The notes beneath the pieces are model-generated. The model was given only the letters and a program-made list of their open reading frames with translations, ran no database searches and was not told where the DNA came from. From an uncultured Verrucomicrobiota bacterium (GTDB lineage: Bacteria; Verrucomicrobiota; Verrucomicrobiia; Verrucomicrobiales; Akkermansiaceae), in NCBI GenBank assembly GCA_937867415.1, contig CALMKO010000025.1, positions 1 through 32,788 of the forward strand: DNA of 32,788 nucleotides, in the 5' to 3' direction. The position numbers and the translations under genes were made by a program. Positions 25,919-32,788 of the stretch are shown here, piece after piece (within the stretch, counting starts at the first letter, position 1; each line of letters starts with the position of its first letter).

Positions 25919-28900
25919 TCACACCCCAAGAATGTCTCTCTCTCCGAGGTGGAACTCGGCGACAAATGGCAGGCTTTCTATTCTAACGGATTTGCCGCTG
26001 GATTCCATGCGGCAACGGCTTTCCGGACGGCACTCCACCGCGGTGATCCGCTTCCCTTCCGGCAACGGCGGAACAAGGGTGAGACCATCCGCTGGCAGGG
26101 TGTTCAGTTGGCTGATATCAACAAGGATGCTGTTCGTGCCGCGCGACCGGATCTTGAAGTCAAGAGGCCCGAAACGAGTTGGCAGCTTCCGGACGGAAAA
26201 TCCCCCAGTCTCCGAAATCCATGCCCAAGGCATGCCGGACGCGAGAACCAACTCCGCGCTTGCTTCACGTTCCGCCGCCACCATCGATGTCAGTGCTAGC
26301 AGATACTCCGCAGCGATCCAGGTGTGGGGAACGTCGCCAAGATGCCCCGGGGAGCGTGGATCCCGCCAAGTGATTTCCGGCCACTGGTTCCACTCGATCG
26401 GCCGGCGGTCTGAGAGAAAGAAATCGAGCAATTCGTTTGCGGTGTCACGTTTCCCAAGGCGGACGAAGGCACCGATGATTCTGATCTCGTAGGCGGTGTA
26501 GTTCGTCCATACCATTTCCCCACGGTGTTTGCGGTGGAAACCATCAAGGTAGGTAGCGAGCATCGCATCAAGCGGGGCGGCCGGCAGCGCGGTCGCGAAG
26601 TCCAGCATCGCAACAGCGTTGGATGTTGCGGTAGGATCAAAGTCTGCCCATTCGACAGATCCTGGAATGTATTCCAGGTTTTTCTCCAAGATGACTTTGT
26701 CAATGGAGCGCAGCAGGTCTTCTTGGAAGCGGACAGCTTCGGACCTCCAGCGGTTAGATGCGGATAGATCGCCTGCGGTTTCGGCGAGATCCGCAGCTGC
26801 TTCCAGCCCGCGGACTCCCCAGAAATCGTCCCAGTAAGAATGCACATGGTGGGCAAGGTAGCCTTCATGACTGGCGGATTCCGGGAGTAAGCCAAAACAG
26901 GCGGCTTGAGCACCCTTTCGGTAATCCTCAGTCATGCGTTCGGCGCGCAGCGCGGTCAGATAAGATGCGGCCTTGTGGACATGTGGCAGCATTTTCCCGA
27001 GGAATTCGGAGTCGCCTCCTTCTCGATAAACCTCGCGCACGCCCCATAAGAATTGACCGTGACTGTCATGCTCCACGAGCCAATCGACACCGTCGCGATC
27101 AACTACGCAGGGAATGAATCCGTCCTCGCGTTGGAAATCAGCATACCATGTGAGAAACTCATGCAGCGCGAATGGCAGCCCGGCCTTGGCAAGGGCTGCA
27201 CCCATGATCACGCAGTCCCTCACCCACGAGCGTGTGTAGCGGCGTGGGCCGGGCTGGATCGCGGGACCGTCGCGGTTGATCAGGATGTGACCGGCCGCCG
27301 TGCGAAAGGCATCAAACGCGGGCTGTGCGGATTTCGGAACCCGCCACTCCACGGTTCCAAGAGTCTTCCTCCACCGGGCAAGGGCCTTCGCTCTGCCGCT
27401 CGGCGTGGAGAGCCTGGCTTTTTCGAAATAGGGAACGGAGACGGTCACTTCCATCACTGACACGCCATGGGGTAAGCTCCATTCCATGACTGCGGAGGCG
27501 AGTCCACAGGGGTCATCGATCTCTTGGGATGGTGGAACCTCTCCTTGTGCCAAAGTCCACAGCACGCCACCCTCTTCAAAGGCCCCGGCACCGCTTGTAT
27601 CGGGATGCGGCTTGACGATGACTTGCCTGCCCTCAACCAGCACCCCGTTTTCTTTGCAAGTAAGCTGGTGAATGGGACTGCGTCCGCCAAGATTGCGGAA
27701 CGCCTGCCATGGTGGGTTCACTTGGAAGGGGCGCACGGAGACGATCAAGCGGGTTTCTAACTGCGGTTTATCACAAGTCAGCCGATAGGTCACATGGAGC
27801 GTCAGGTCGTCCGCGCCGCCGTCGACCCAAGGCAGGATTTCCAACACAAGGCCCTCGGTGTTCCAGACAACGGAGGGAACCGGTGCTCCTCCTTTCGCTA
27901 AACGGGCGGTGCACTTCACGTCCGCCCATGTGATGTTTTTCCCGGCTGTGATCACGAAGGGTTCCAGCGAGAACCCGGCCTCATCCACTTCGATAAGGCC
28001 TTCCTCGTTAATCAACGCCCGCCGCTTTCCCTCCGGTCCGCCCACGGGCGTCCAGTACGACTGCTCGCGCAGCCAGTAGCGGGGGAACCACCCGCGCGGG
28101 TAATCCGCCGCGACCGAATGCACGAATTCATTCGGCGTTCTGGAAAAGGAATCCTGCCGCATGGCCAAGGCGCAGAATGCGGCGCAGGCGCTGTTCGCAA
28201 ATGTGAAACGTAGATGGCGAGCCTGGGTGTCCGGTGTTGGAATGTGGGTCTTTGCGCCGAGCGCGGACGGGCAATGATGGACCAATGTCCATGATTTTCC
28301 ATCATCAGAACGCTCCACGACGAAGTTCCGTCCGGGCAGTGAGTCAGGCCAGGTGATGACCAAGCCCCCGAAGCGCAGTGATTTTCCAAAGTCAACCTGC
28401 CACTGCGGGGTTGGGTCTTCCGTAGCCGCCCGCCAGCCTGTATGGGAATCTTCGGAAAAAACGGCTCCCGGCGGGAAGCCGCTTTGATGACTTGATGCGC
28501 TGATCGAGCGAGGTTTCTGGAGCCCCTGGTCTTCAAAAAATGGAGCCATCAATTCCAACACTCCTTTGCCGCCGCTGCCAGCGACGATCGCGAATTCCAC
28601 CGAGCCGACAGCGGTCGGCGCGCCCCCGCCAGCGGGACCCCAGGCAAAAGGCAGGTCGCGCTCATGAAAACGGATGTCCGTCCATGACTCCGGCAACTCC
28701 ATGTTTTCGTGCAATCGCCGCCAGACATTGGTGTTCCCCGGATCCGCGACTTTGAACTCAAAGTGGTTGGGAAGTCCTTCACCACGTAGCGAAAAACCCA
28801 TTTCAAAAGTCCCTGGAAGAGTGAATGGAACTTCCCGGCGGATGACGATGAACCCGCCACCGCCGTGGAAGTCATAATTGAGCCGTAGGCCGGACGAGCC

Positions 28901-29005
28901 ATCCGCAGCATGGATCTGGCTGAGATGCCCCTCCGATTGGCCGGAGGCAAACACCTGCCATTGCGCTGGATCTCCGAAGAGTGAGAAGAACGGTTGAGTG
29001 GTCAC
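25919..29005 (-). CDS. Large cytoplasmic protein with discoidin-like and alpha/alpha-barrel glycosidase-like domains
   Basis: This is a 1028-residue protein. An N-terminal beta-sandwich (about 1-160) is followed by an F5/8-type (discoidin-like) domain (about 165-300; WQVDFGKSLRFGGLVITWPD, FVVERSDDGKSW), a beta-rich region (about 310-540), then an (alpha/alpha)6-type catalytic-like barrel (about 565-925). Barrel marks are YTRSWVRDCVIMGAAL (600-615), DFQREDGFIPCVVD, EHDSHGQFLWGV and SYWDDFWGVRGLE (733-745). These are typical of clan GH-L/GH-M-like glycosidases and of proteins named coagulation factor 5/8-type in Planctomycetes and Verrucomicrobia. No signal peptide is visible at the GTG start (29005), so an intracellular sugar substrate is likely if it is an enzyme. 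The exact GH family and the catalytic acid are not certain. It is convergent with pta. Confidence 0.75.
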   Translation of the reverse strand: MTTQPFFSLFGDPAQWQVFASGQSEGHLSQIHAADGSSGLRLNYDFHGGGGFIVIRREVPFTLPGTFEMGFSLRGEGLPNHFEFKVADPGNTNVWRRLHENMELPESWTDIRFHERDLPFAWGPAGGGAPTAVGSVEFAIVAGSGGKGVLELMAPFFEDQGLQKPRSISASSHQSGFPPGAVFSEDSHTGWRAATEDPTPQWQVDFGKSLRFGGLVITWPDSLPGRNFVVERSDDGKSWTLVHHCPSALGAKTHIPTPDTQARHLRFTFANSACAAFCALAMRQDSFSRTPNEFVHSVAADYPRGWFPRYWLREQSYWTPVGGPEGKRRALINEEGLIEVDEAGFSLEPFVITAGKNITWADVKCTARLAKGGAPVPSVVWNTEGLVLEILPWVDGGADDLTLHVTYRLTCDKPQLETRLIVSVRPFQVNPPWQAFRNLGGRSPIHQLTCKENGVLVEGRQVIVKPHPDTSGAGAFEEGGVLWTLAQGEVPPSQEIDDPCGLASAVMEWSLPHGVSVMEVTVSVPYFEKARLSTPSGRAKALARWRKTLGTVEWRVPKSAQPAFDAFRTAAGHILINRDGPAIQPGPRRYTRSWVRDCVIMGAALAKAGLPFALHEFLTWYADFQREDGFIPCVVDRDGVDWLVEHDSHGQFLWGVREVYREGGDSEFLGKMLPHVHKAASYLTALRAERMTEDYRKGAQAACFGLLPESASHEGYLAHHVHSYWDDFWGVRGLEAAADLAETAGDLSASNRWRSEAVRFQEDLLRSIDKVILEKNLEYIPGSVEWADFDPTATSNAVAMLDFATALPAAPLDAMLATYLDGFHRKHRGEMVWTNYTAYEIRIIGAFVRLGKRDTANELLDFFLSDRRPIEWNQWPEITWRDPRSPGHLGDVPHTWIAAEYLLALTSMVAAEREASAELVLASGMPWAWISETGGFSVRKLPTRFGPLDFKIRSRGTNSILVDISQLNTLPADGLTLVPPLPEGKRITAVECRPESRCRMESSGKSVRIESLPFVAEFHLGERDILGV

Positions 29006-29254
29006 AAATTTTGCGGATTCAACAACCTACCGAGCCTCCGTTTTGACGCCAGAACAAACTTCACACTCGCGTGACTGCGTTTCGCCGCGATCCGCGATCG
29101 GGTGATCGCTAATCTTCGAATGCGCTACCTAGGAACCGACCGACTGGCCCGTGCTTCCGCTGAAGCGAACTGCGACGAGGCGATGTAGGCCCCTTGCTAG
29201 CTTGGCGAAAGCCCCGGGTGATGGAAAATGGTCACGGCACGATTCCCCGAACCG
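29006..29254. other. 249-bp gap upstream of the glycosidase-like gene and downstream of rpiB-glyA
   Basis: No gene supported. A short direct repeat GCGATC appears around 29086-29099 and a weak 5-bp hairpin (GCTTC/GAAGC, 29153-29166) lies about 90 bases beyond the glyA stop. Neither is convincing as a terminator or operator. Confidence 0.3.
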
Positions 29255-30928
29255 TTACCAAGGCAGCGGAAACGCACGGTTGAATGCGAATACGCGCTCC
29301 CGGATGGCGTGGAGCCTTTCCGTGTTGGTGTGGTCGGCGAGAGCCTCGGCGATGAAATCCGCGACCTGCTCGACGTCCTTTTCCTTCAGGCCGCGGGTGG
29401 TGACGGCTGGCGTGCCGATGCGGATGCCGCTGGGCTTCATCGGGCTGCCGGTGTCGAAAGGAATTCCGTTCTTGTTGACGGTGATACCCGCTTCATCGAG
29501 GGCATGGGAGGCGTCGGTGCCATTCAGATTCTTGTTGCGGAGATCGACAAGCATGACGTGGTTGTCCGTGCCGCCTGAGCAGATGCGGAACCCATGATGC
29601 GTGAGGCGGGCGGCGATGGCCTGCGCGTTCCTGACGACTTGCGCGGAGTATTCCTTGAACTCAGGCTTGAGCGCCTCGCCAAAACATACTGCCTTGGCGG
29701 CAATCACATGCATCAACGGCCCACCCTGGATGCCCGGGAATACTTGGGAATCGATTTTCTTCGCAAATTCTTCCTTGCAAAGAATGATCCCGCCACGCGG
29801 GCCACGCAGCGATTTATGCGTGGTGGAGGTGACAAAATCAGCATGCGGAAATGGACTCGGATGGACCCCGGCGGCTACGAGGCCGGCGATGTGAGCCATG
29901 TCCACGAACAAATAAGAACCGATCTCGCGGGCAAGCTTGCCCATGCGCTCGAAGTCGATGATTCGTGAGTAAGCAGACGCTCCCACGGTGATCAGCGCGG
30001 GTTTCAGCTCACGGGCGGTTTTTTCCAATTCATCGTAGTTGATCCGCTCATCGTCCGGTGAAACCCCATAGTGGGTGACATCGTAAAAACGGCCGGAAAA
30101 GTTCGCCTTGTGACCATGAGTGAGGTGCCCACCGTGGGCGAGGTCCATGGTGAAGATTTTATCACCCGGCTTGAGCACGGAGAAATAAACAGCGGTGTTG
30201 GCTTGTGACCCGGAGTGGGGCTGCACATTGGCGTGCTCGGCTCCGAAAAGTTGCTTGGCGCGGTCGATCGCAAGCTGCTCGACTACATCCACATTCTCAC
30301 ACCCCCCATACCAACGCTTGCCCGGGTAGCCTTCCGCGTACTTGTTTGTGAGCAAGGACCCTTGAGCCTCCATGACCGCGGGCGAGGCGAAATTCTCCGA
30401 CGCGATCAGCTCGATGTTGTTCCGCTGGCGGCGCTCCTCAGCGGTGATCGCGGCGTATATCGCCGGATCCGTCTCTTGAATACGGCTGCCGGAGGATTTA
30501 CAGACCCGCCCCTCATGGCGCCCACCTGAAAAGGCTGTGGCGAGGAAGGCGTCCGCCATGGCGATGGCGGTGATCTCGTCGGTGAACAACCCACTCAGAC
30601 ACAACACATTGGAGTCATTGTGCTCACGGGTCGTGATGGTCTCCGCGACAGAACGCACATTCGCCGCACGCACATGGCGGTGGCGGTTCGCGGCGATGCA
30701 CATGCCCACGCCTGACGTGCAGGCAAGGATCCCGAAGTCATAAGTGCCGTCTCCAACCATACGCGCAACGGAATTCGCATAGTCTGCGTAATCCACCGAA
30801 TCATGGGTGTGGGTTCCCAAATCAAGAACCTCATGGCCGACAGCCTTGAGATGCTTGACGACTGCGTTCTTGAGATCGACAGCACCGTGATCGGCGCCGA
30901 TGGCAATGCGAAAGGTAGGATGGCTCAT
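29255..30928 (-). CDS. glyA: Fusion of ribose-5-phosphate isomerase B and serine hydroxymethyltransferase
   Basis: A single 557-residue frame encodes two complete enzymes. Residues 3-145 are RpiB (ribose 5-phosphate/ribulose 5-phosphate isomerase): D13/H14 in IGADHG, the catalytic Cys in [10 protein letters not shown] (C70) and H103 in REHNDSNVL. After a short linker (about 143-153), residues 154-557 are serine hydroxymethyltransferase, which makes glycine and 5,10-methylene-tetrahydrofolate. It has IELIASENF (172-180), [20 protein letters not shown] and the PLP lysine in [13 protein letters not shown] (K372). No ATG occurs near the junction until well inside the SHMT fold, so the SHMT part cannot simply be read as a separate gene with a normal N-terminus. 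The start at 30928 is preferred over one 11 codons upstream. The 75-base gap to the exonuclease gene allows co-transcription. Confidence 0.93.
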   Translation of the reverse strand: MSHPTFRIAIGADHGAVDLKNAVVKHLKAVGHEVLDLGTHTHDSVDYADYANSVARMVGDGTYDFGILACTSGVGMCIAANRHRHVRAANVRSVAETITTREHNDSNVLCLSGLFTDEITAIAMADAFLATAFSGGRHEGRVCKSSGSRIQETDPAIYAAITAEERRQRNNIELIASENFASPAVMEAQGSLLTNKYAEGYPGKRWYGGCENVDVVEQLAIDRAKQLFGAEHANVQPHSGSQANTAVYFSVLKPGDKIFTMDLAHGGHLTHGHKANFSGRFYDVTHYGVSPDDERINYDELEKTARELKPALITVGASAYSRIIDFERMGKLAREIGSYLFVDMAHIAGLVAAGVHPSPFPHADFVTSTTHKSLRGPRGGIILCKEEFAKKIDSQVFPGIQGGPLMHVIAAKAVCFGEALKPEFKEYSAQVVRNAQAIAARLTHHGFRICSGGTDNHVMLVDLRNKNLNGTDASHALDEAGITVNKNGIPFDTGSPMKPSGIRIGTPAVTTRGLKEKDVEQVADFIAEALADHTNTERLHAIRERVFAFNRAFPLPW

Positions 30929-31003
30929 GGACAGGACGGGATTCAATGCTCGGATTGCCAACTTGCAAACCGCAAATTTCAGAGAAATTCGCCAAGCGTA
31001 ACC

Positions 31004-31627
31004 TCAGGTCCCTGCCGCCCCCTCGGCCGCTCCGTCCGGTGATGATTGATTTTCCAAGGCGTGGAAGACCATGATCGCCGCATAGGCATCATTTGCCGCA
31101 TAGACAAGCTGGCGCTCTGAAAGCTGCTTGGAGGCCCAGTTTGACGTGGTGACGGACTTCGATTTGAGCAGCTTTTGATTGAAAAGAATGGCGATGGCCG
31201 ACCTCGCCCCGACGGCATTCCGGTAGCCCAGCTTCTTGAACGAACGGTCAAGATCGACAATGGACTCCGGCCGCAGGCCGAAACGATTCGAAATCTGATG
31301 AAGGTCCCCACCCAAGCCGAAGCCGATCTTGGTGATGTGCGTGGCGCGGAGAAGTTCGATGATCACAGAATGGGTCTCCTCGATATGGGCAAGAAAAATA
31401 TAAGCCTTCTCAATGGTGGAAAACTGAAGAACGTGCGGCCCTTCCGACTTCTGGCCTTTGAAAAACGTCGGCTTCGACTCGGTGTCAAAGCCAACCCGAC
31501 CCGCACGCTCAAGCTCTCCAAACGCAACTGCCGCCTGGGCTTGATCACCCACCACCACGATTTGCTCGATTCCAAGGCCTTGAAACGGCTCCAACTCGGC
31601 GATTTCAGCTTTATGAGGTGGCTTCAT
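31004..31627 (-). CDS. DEDDy 3'-5' exonuclease domain protein (RNase D-like)
   Basis: This 207-residue protein consists almost entirely of one DnaQ-like exonuclease domain of the RNase D/WRN type. The metal-binding acids are D48 and E50 (VGFDTES), D108 (GFGLGGDLHQI) and D170, with the DEDDy tyrosine Y166 (VYAANDAYAA). SNWASKQLSERQLVYAANDAY is the usual RNase D-family ending. The HRDC domains of true RNase D are absent, so it could act on RNA or DNA ends; small DEDDy proteins of this type are common in bacteria. The last 15 residues (SSPDGAAEGAAGT) are low complexity. It lies in the same direction as the baeRF gene upstream and rpiB-glyA downstream. Confidence 0.85.
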   Translation of the reverse strand: MKPPHKAEIAELEPFQGLGIEQIVVVGDQAQAAVAFGELERAGRVGFDTESKPTFFKGQKSEGPHVLQFSTIEKAYIFLAHIEETHSVIIELLRATHITKIGFGLGGDLHQISNRFGLRPESIVDLDRSFKKLGYRNAVGARSAIAILFNQKLLKSKSVTTSNWASKQLSERQLVYAANDAYAAIMVFHALENQSSPDGAAEGAAGT

Positions 31628-31723
31628 GCATTTTAGACGCGCGGGAAATCATTTGCCTTATCCCCGGCGGGCGGTAGCCTAAATCTGCTAGATCAGGATT
31701 ACAAGCAATTGTTAGCTAATGAT

Positions 31724-32788
31724 CTAATTTTCTGATAGGCCCGCGGGCCGGTAACGCAGCAGGCAACCCACACCACCATGGGTCGCAAGAAGTTCATCTT
31801 TCTCACAGACTTCAATGGGAACATTCCGCAAGGTTGCCAGCCGGGTCAGCTCCTCACGGACCAAAACCGGTAACTCCTCTGAAATCACCAACTCGGCCGC
31901 GTGGCCACCAAGAATCGCTGCGCGAGAGTTCTCGACTCCCACGACGGCCAGGGCCCTGCGCCTCACCTGTTCATGCAAGCGCTCAACCGTGCTGCGGGAC
32001 TCGGCGCTCTCAACCTCGATGAACTTGTCAACAGCTTGACCTAACACCACGGAAAAATCTCCACCTGACGGCGTCTTCAGCAACTCACCAACCAAGAGGC
32101 TGGCGATCTGCTTGGGCAAGATCTCACGCAGGCCTGCCACGTGGCGCGGATTTCCAGCCAGGATCAGGTGATTGAGCCCGCGCTTGGCCATGAGGTGGGT
32201 GATGATGGTGACCTGATCTTGATGAAAGCGGCGGTCGCTCTCACGTTTCCTTTGATGGAAATGCTCACGACCCCACTCACGGCCAAGCCTCCCACCAAGA
32301 TCTGGCTTCTGCGTTAGAATTTCTTCACTGATCGCTCCCAGAGTGACTTCAAAAATCCGTGAGGCATCCTCCGTGGCAATCACCACAACAAAACGGTGAA
32401 AACGGTCTTTCAGTTGCACCAACGGAAAAATCAATGGCATGCTTGAGACATCGAAATGGAGCTCCAATGGCGCGCTGAATGGTAAAACTAATAAATACGG
32501 ACTCTCCCCCCCGCGGCTAAAAACAGCCACACTGCGGGTATCCTCGGGCCAATCCTGCTTGATCACACAATCCACATCATGGCGGGCATCATCAAATGAA
32601 CGACGCTGTTTTCCACTCAACGTGCTGCGCGCTGCCACGGCCCAATGCTGGAGCTTCGACCGTAATGAATCGGGAGGCTCCAGTAAATCAAGATAGGCGC
32701 TGATGATCGGATCATCGGTTTCCGGGAGAGCGACCAACTCGGCGATGCGGTTTCTCAGGGACTCGATCTCGTTAAGGACGGTGGGAGC
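31724..32788 (-). CDS. baeRF (Vms1/eRF1-like) family protein, N-terminus cut by the window edge
   Basis: The frame is open to the last base of the window, so at least 354 residues are visible and the true start lies outside. The N-terminal part (IESLRNRIAELVALPETDDPIISAYLDL, split here only for description) has the look of the short coiled helix and VSxYLD strand that open bacterial archaeo-eukaryotic release-factor-like proteins. A charged segment (HFHQRKRESDRRFHQ) precedes a Rossmann-like unit (HLILAGNPRHVAGLREILP) like eRF1 domain 2, and the end is like eRF1 domain 3 (GVGCLLRY). No GGQ is visible. The family is linked by comparative genomics to peptidyl-tRNA hydrolysis and ribosome rescue; function here is inferred. 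A TTG at 32737 would be an internal and unlikely start. Confidence 0.65.
   Translation of the reverse strand, partial: APTVLNEIESLRNRIAELVALPETDDPIISAYLDLLEPPDSLRSKLQHWAVAARSTLSGKQRRSFDDARHDVDCVIKQDWPEDTRSVAVFSRGGESPYLLVLPFSAPLELHFDVSSMPLIFPLVQLKDRFHRFVVVIATEDASRIFEVTLGAISEEILTQKPDLGGRLGREWGREHFHQRKRESDRRFHQDQVTIITHLMAKRGLNHLILAGNPRHVAGLREILPKQIASLLVGELLKTPSGGDFSVVLGQAVDKFIEVESAESRSTVERLHEQVRRRALAVVGVENSRAAILGGHAAELVISEELPVLVREELTRLATLRNVPIEVCEKDELLATHGGVGCLLRYRPAGLSEN

Noticed and set aside
31689-31726. TAGATCA/TGATCTA inverted repeat after the baeRF stop
   Set aside because: Only seven base pairs with a 24-base loop and no T-run. The gap is simply AT-rich, so a terminator or operator call is not justified.
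1-32788. Search for CRISPR arrays, tRNA/rRNA genes, insertion sequences, attachment sites and riboswitches
   Set aside because: No regularly spaced repeats, cloverleaf-like segments, transposase or integrase genes, or recognisable riboswitch cores were seen. This is a reading by eye; an Infernal and tRNAscan run would settle it.

Overview
The window looks like chromosomal DNA of a Verrucomicrobiota member (probably Verrucomicrobiae, near Luteolibacter or Haloferula). This is inferred from roughly 60% G+C by eye, a Gram-negative envelope gene set, ExbB/ExbD genes mixed with a membrane-anchored squalene-cyclase-like toroid protein and large secreted TPR proteins, and an almost complete lack of Shine-Dalgarno sequences. 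No phage, IS element, CRISPR array, tRNA or rRNA was seen. All long genes are intact except those cut by the window edges.

Layout. 1-4.5 kb: a possible C-terminal tail of a + strand gene at the left edge, pbpC (penicillin-binding protein 1C) on the minus strand, a small secreted cytochrome b562-like protein on plus, and uvrC on minus. 4.7-15.6 kb: a tight, nine-gene plus-strand operon, the most unusual part of the window. It runs secreted TPR protein, small secreted protein, ExbB, ExbD, ExbD, TonB-like membrane-anchored alpha/alpha-toroid protein, second ExbB, third ExbD, second secreted TPR protein. Several junctions overlap by 1-4 bases. speA (biosynthetic arginine decarboxylase) follows directly. 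17.8-22.1 kb: a minus-strand RND efflux pair (inner-membrane pump plus lipoprotein adaptor) without an outer-membrane channel or a regulator beside it. 22.5-25.9 kb: ackA-pta, overlapping by ATGA, for acetate/acetyl-CoA interconversion. 25.9-32.8 kb, all minus strand: a 1028-residue protein with a discoidin-like domain and an alpha/alpha-barrel glycosidase-like domain, an RpiB-GlyA fusion enzyme, a DEDDy 3'-5' exonuclease, and a baeRF (Vms1/eRF1-like) protein cut by the right edge.

How the genes may work together. The central operon encodes parts for one or two proton-driven inner-membrane motors. Each ExbB has the three-helix channel fold and each ExbD keeps the membrane aspartate. Where tonB or tolA would usually sit there is a one-helix protein with a Gly-rich linker and a periplasmic toroid. 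The TPR proteins at both ends could be periplasmic or outer-membrane scaffolds. I know of no described function for this combination and regard it as the best candidate for an undescribed system. The other genes are mostly housekeeping: cell wall, DNA repair, polyamines, acetate metabolism, one-carbon and pentose metabolism, RNA and translation quality control.
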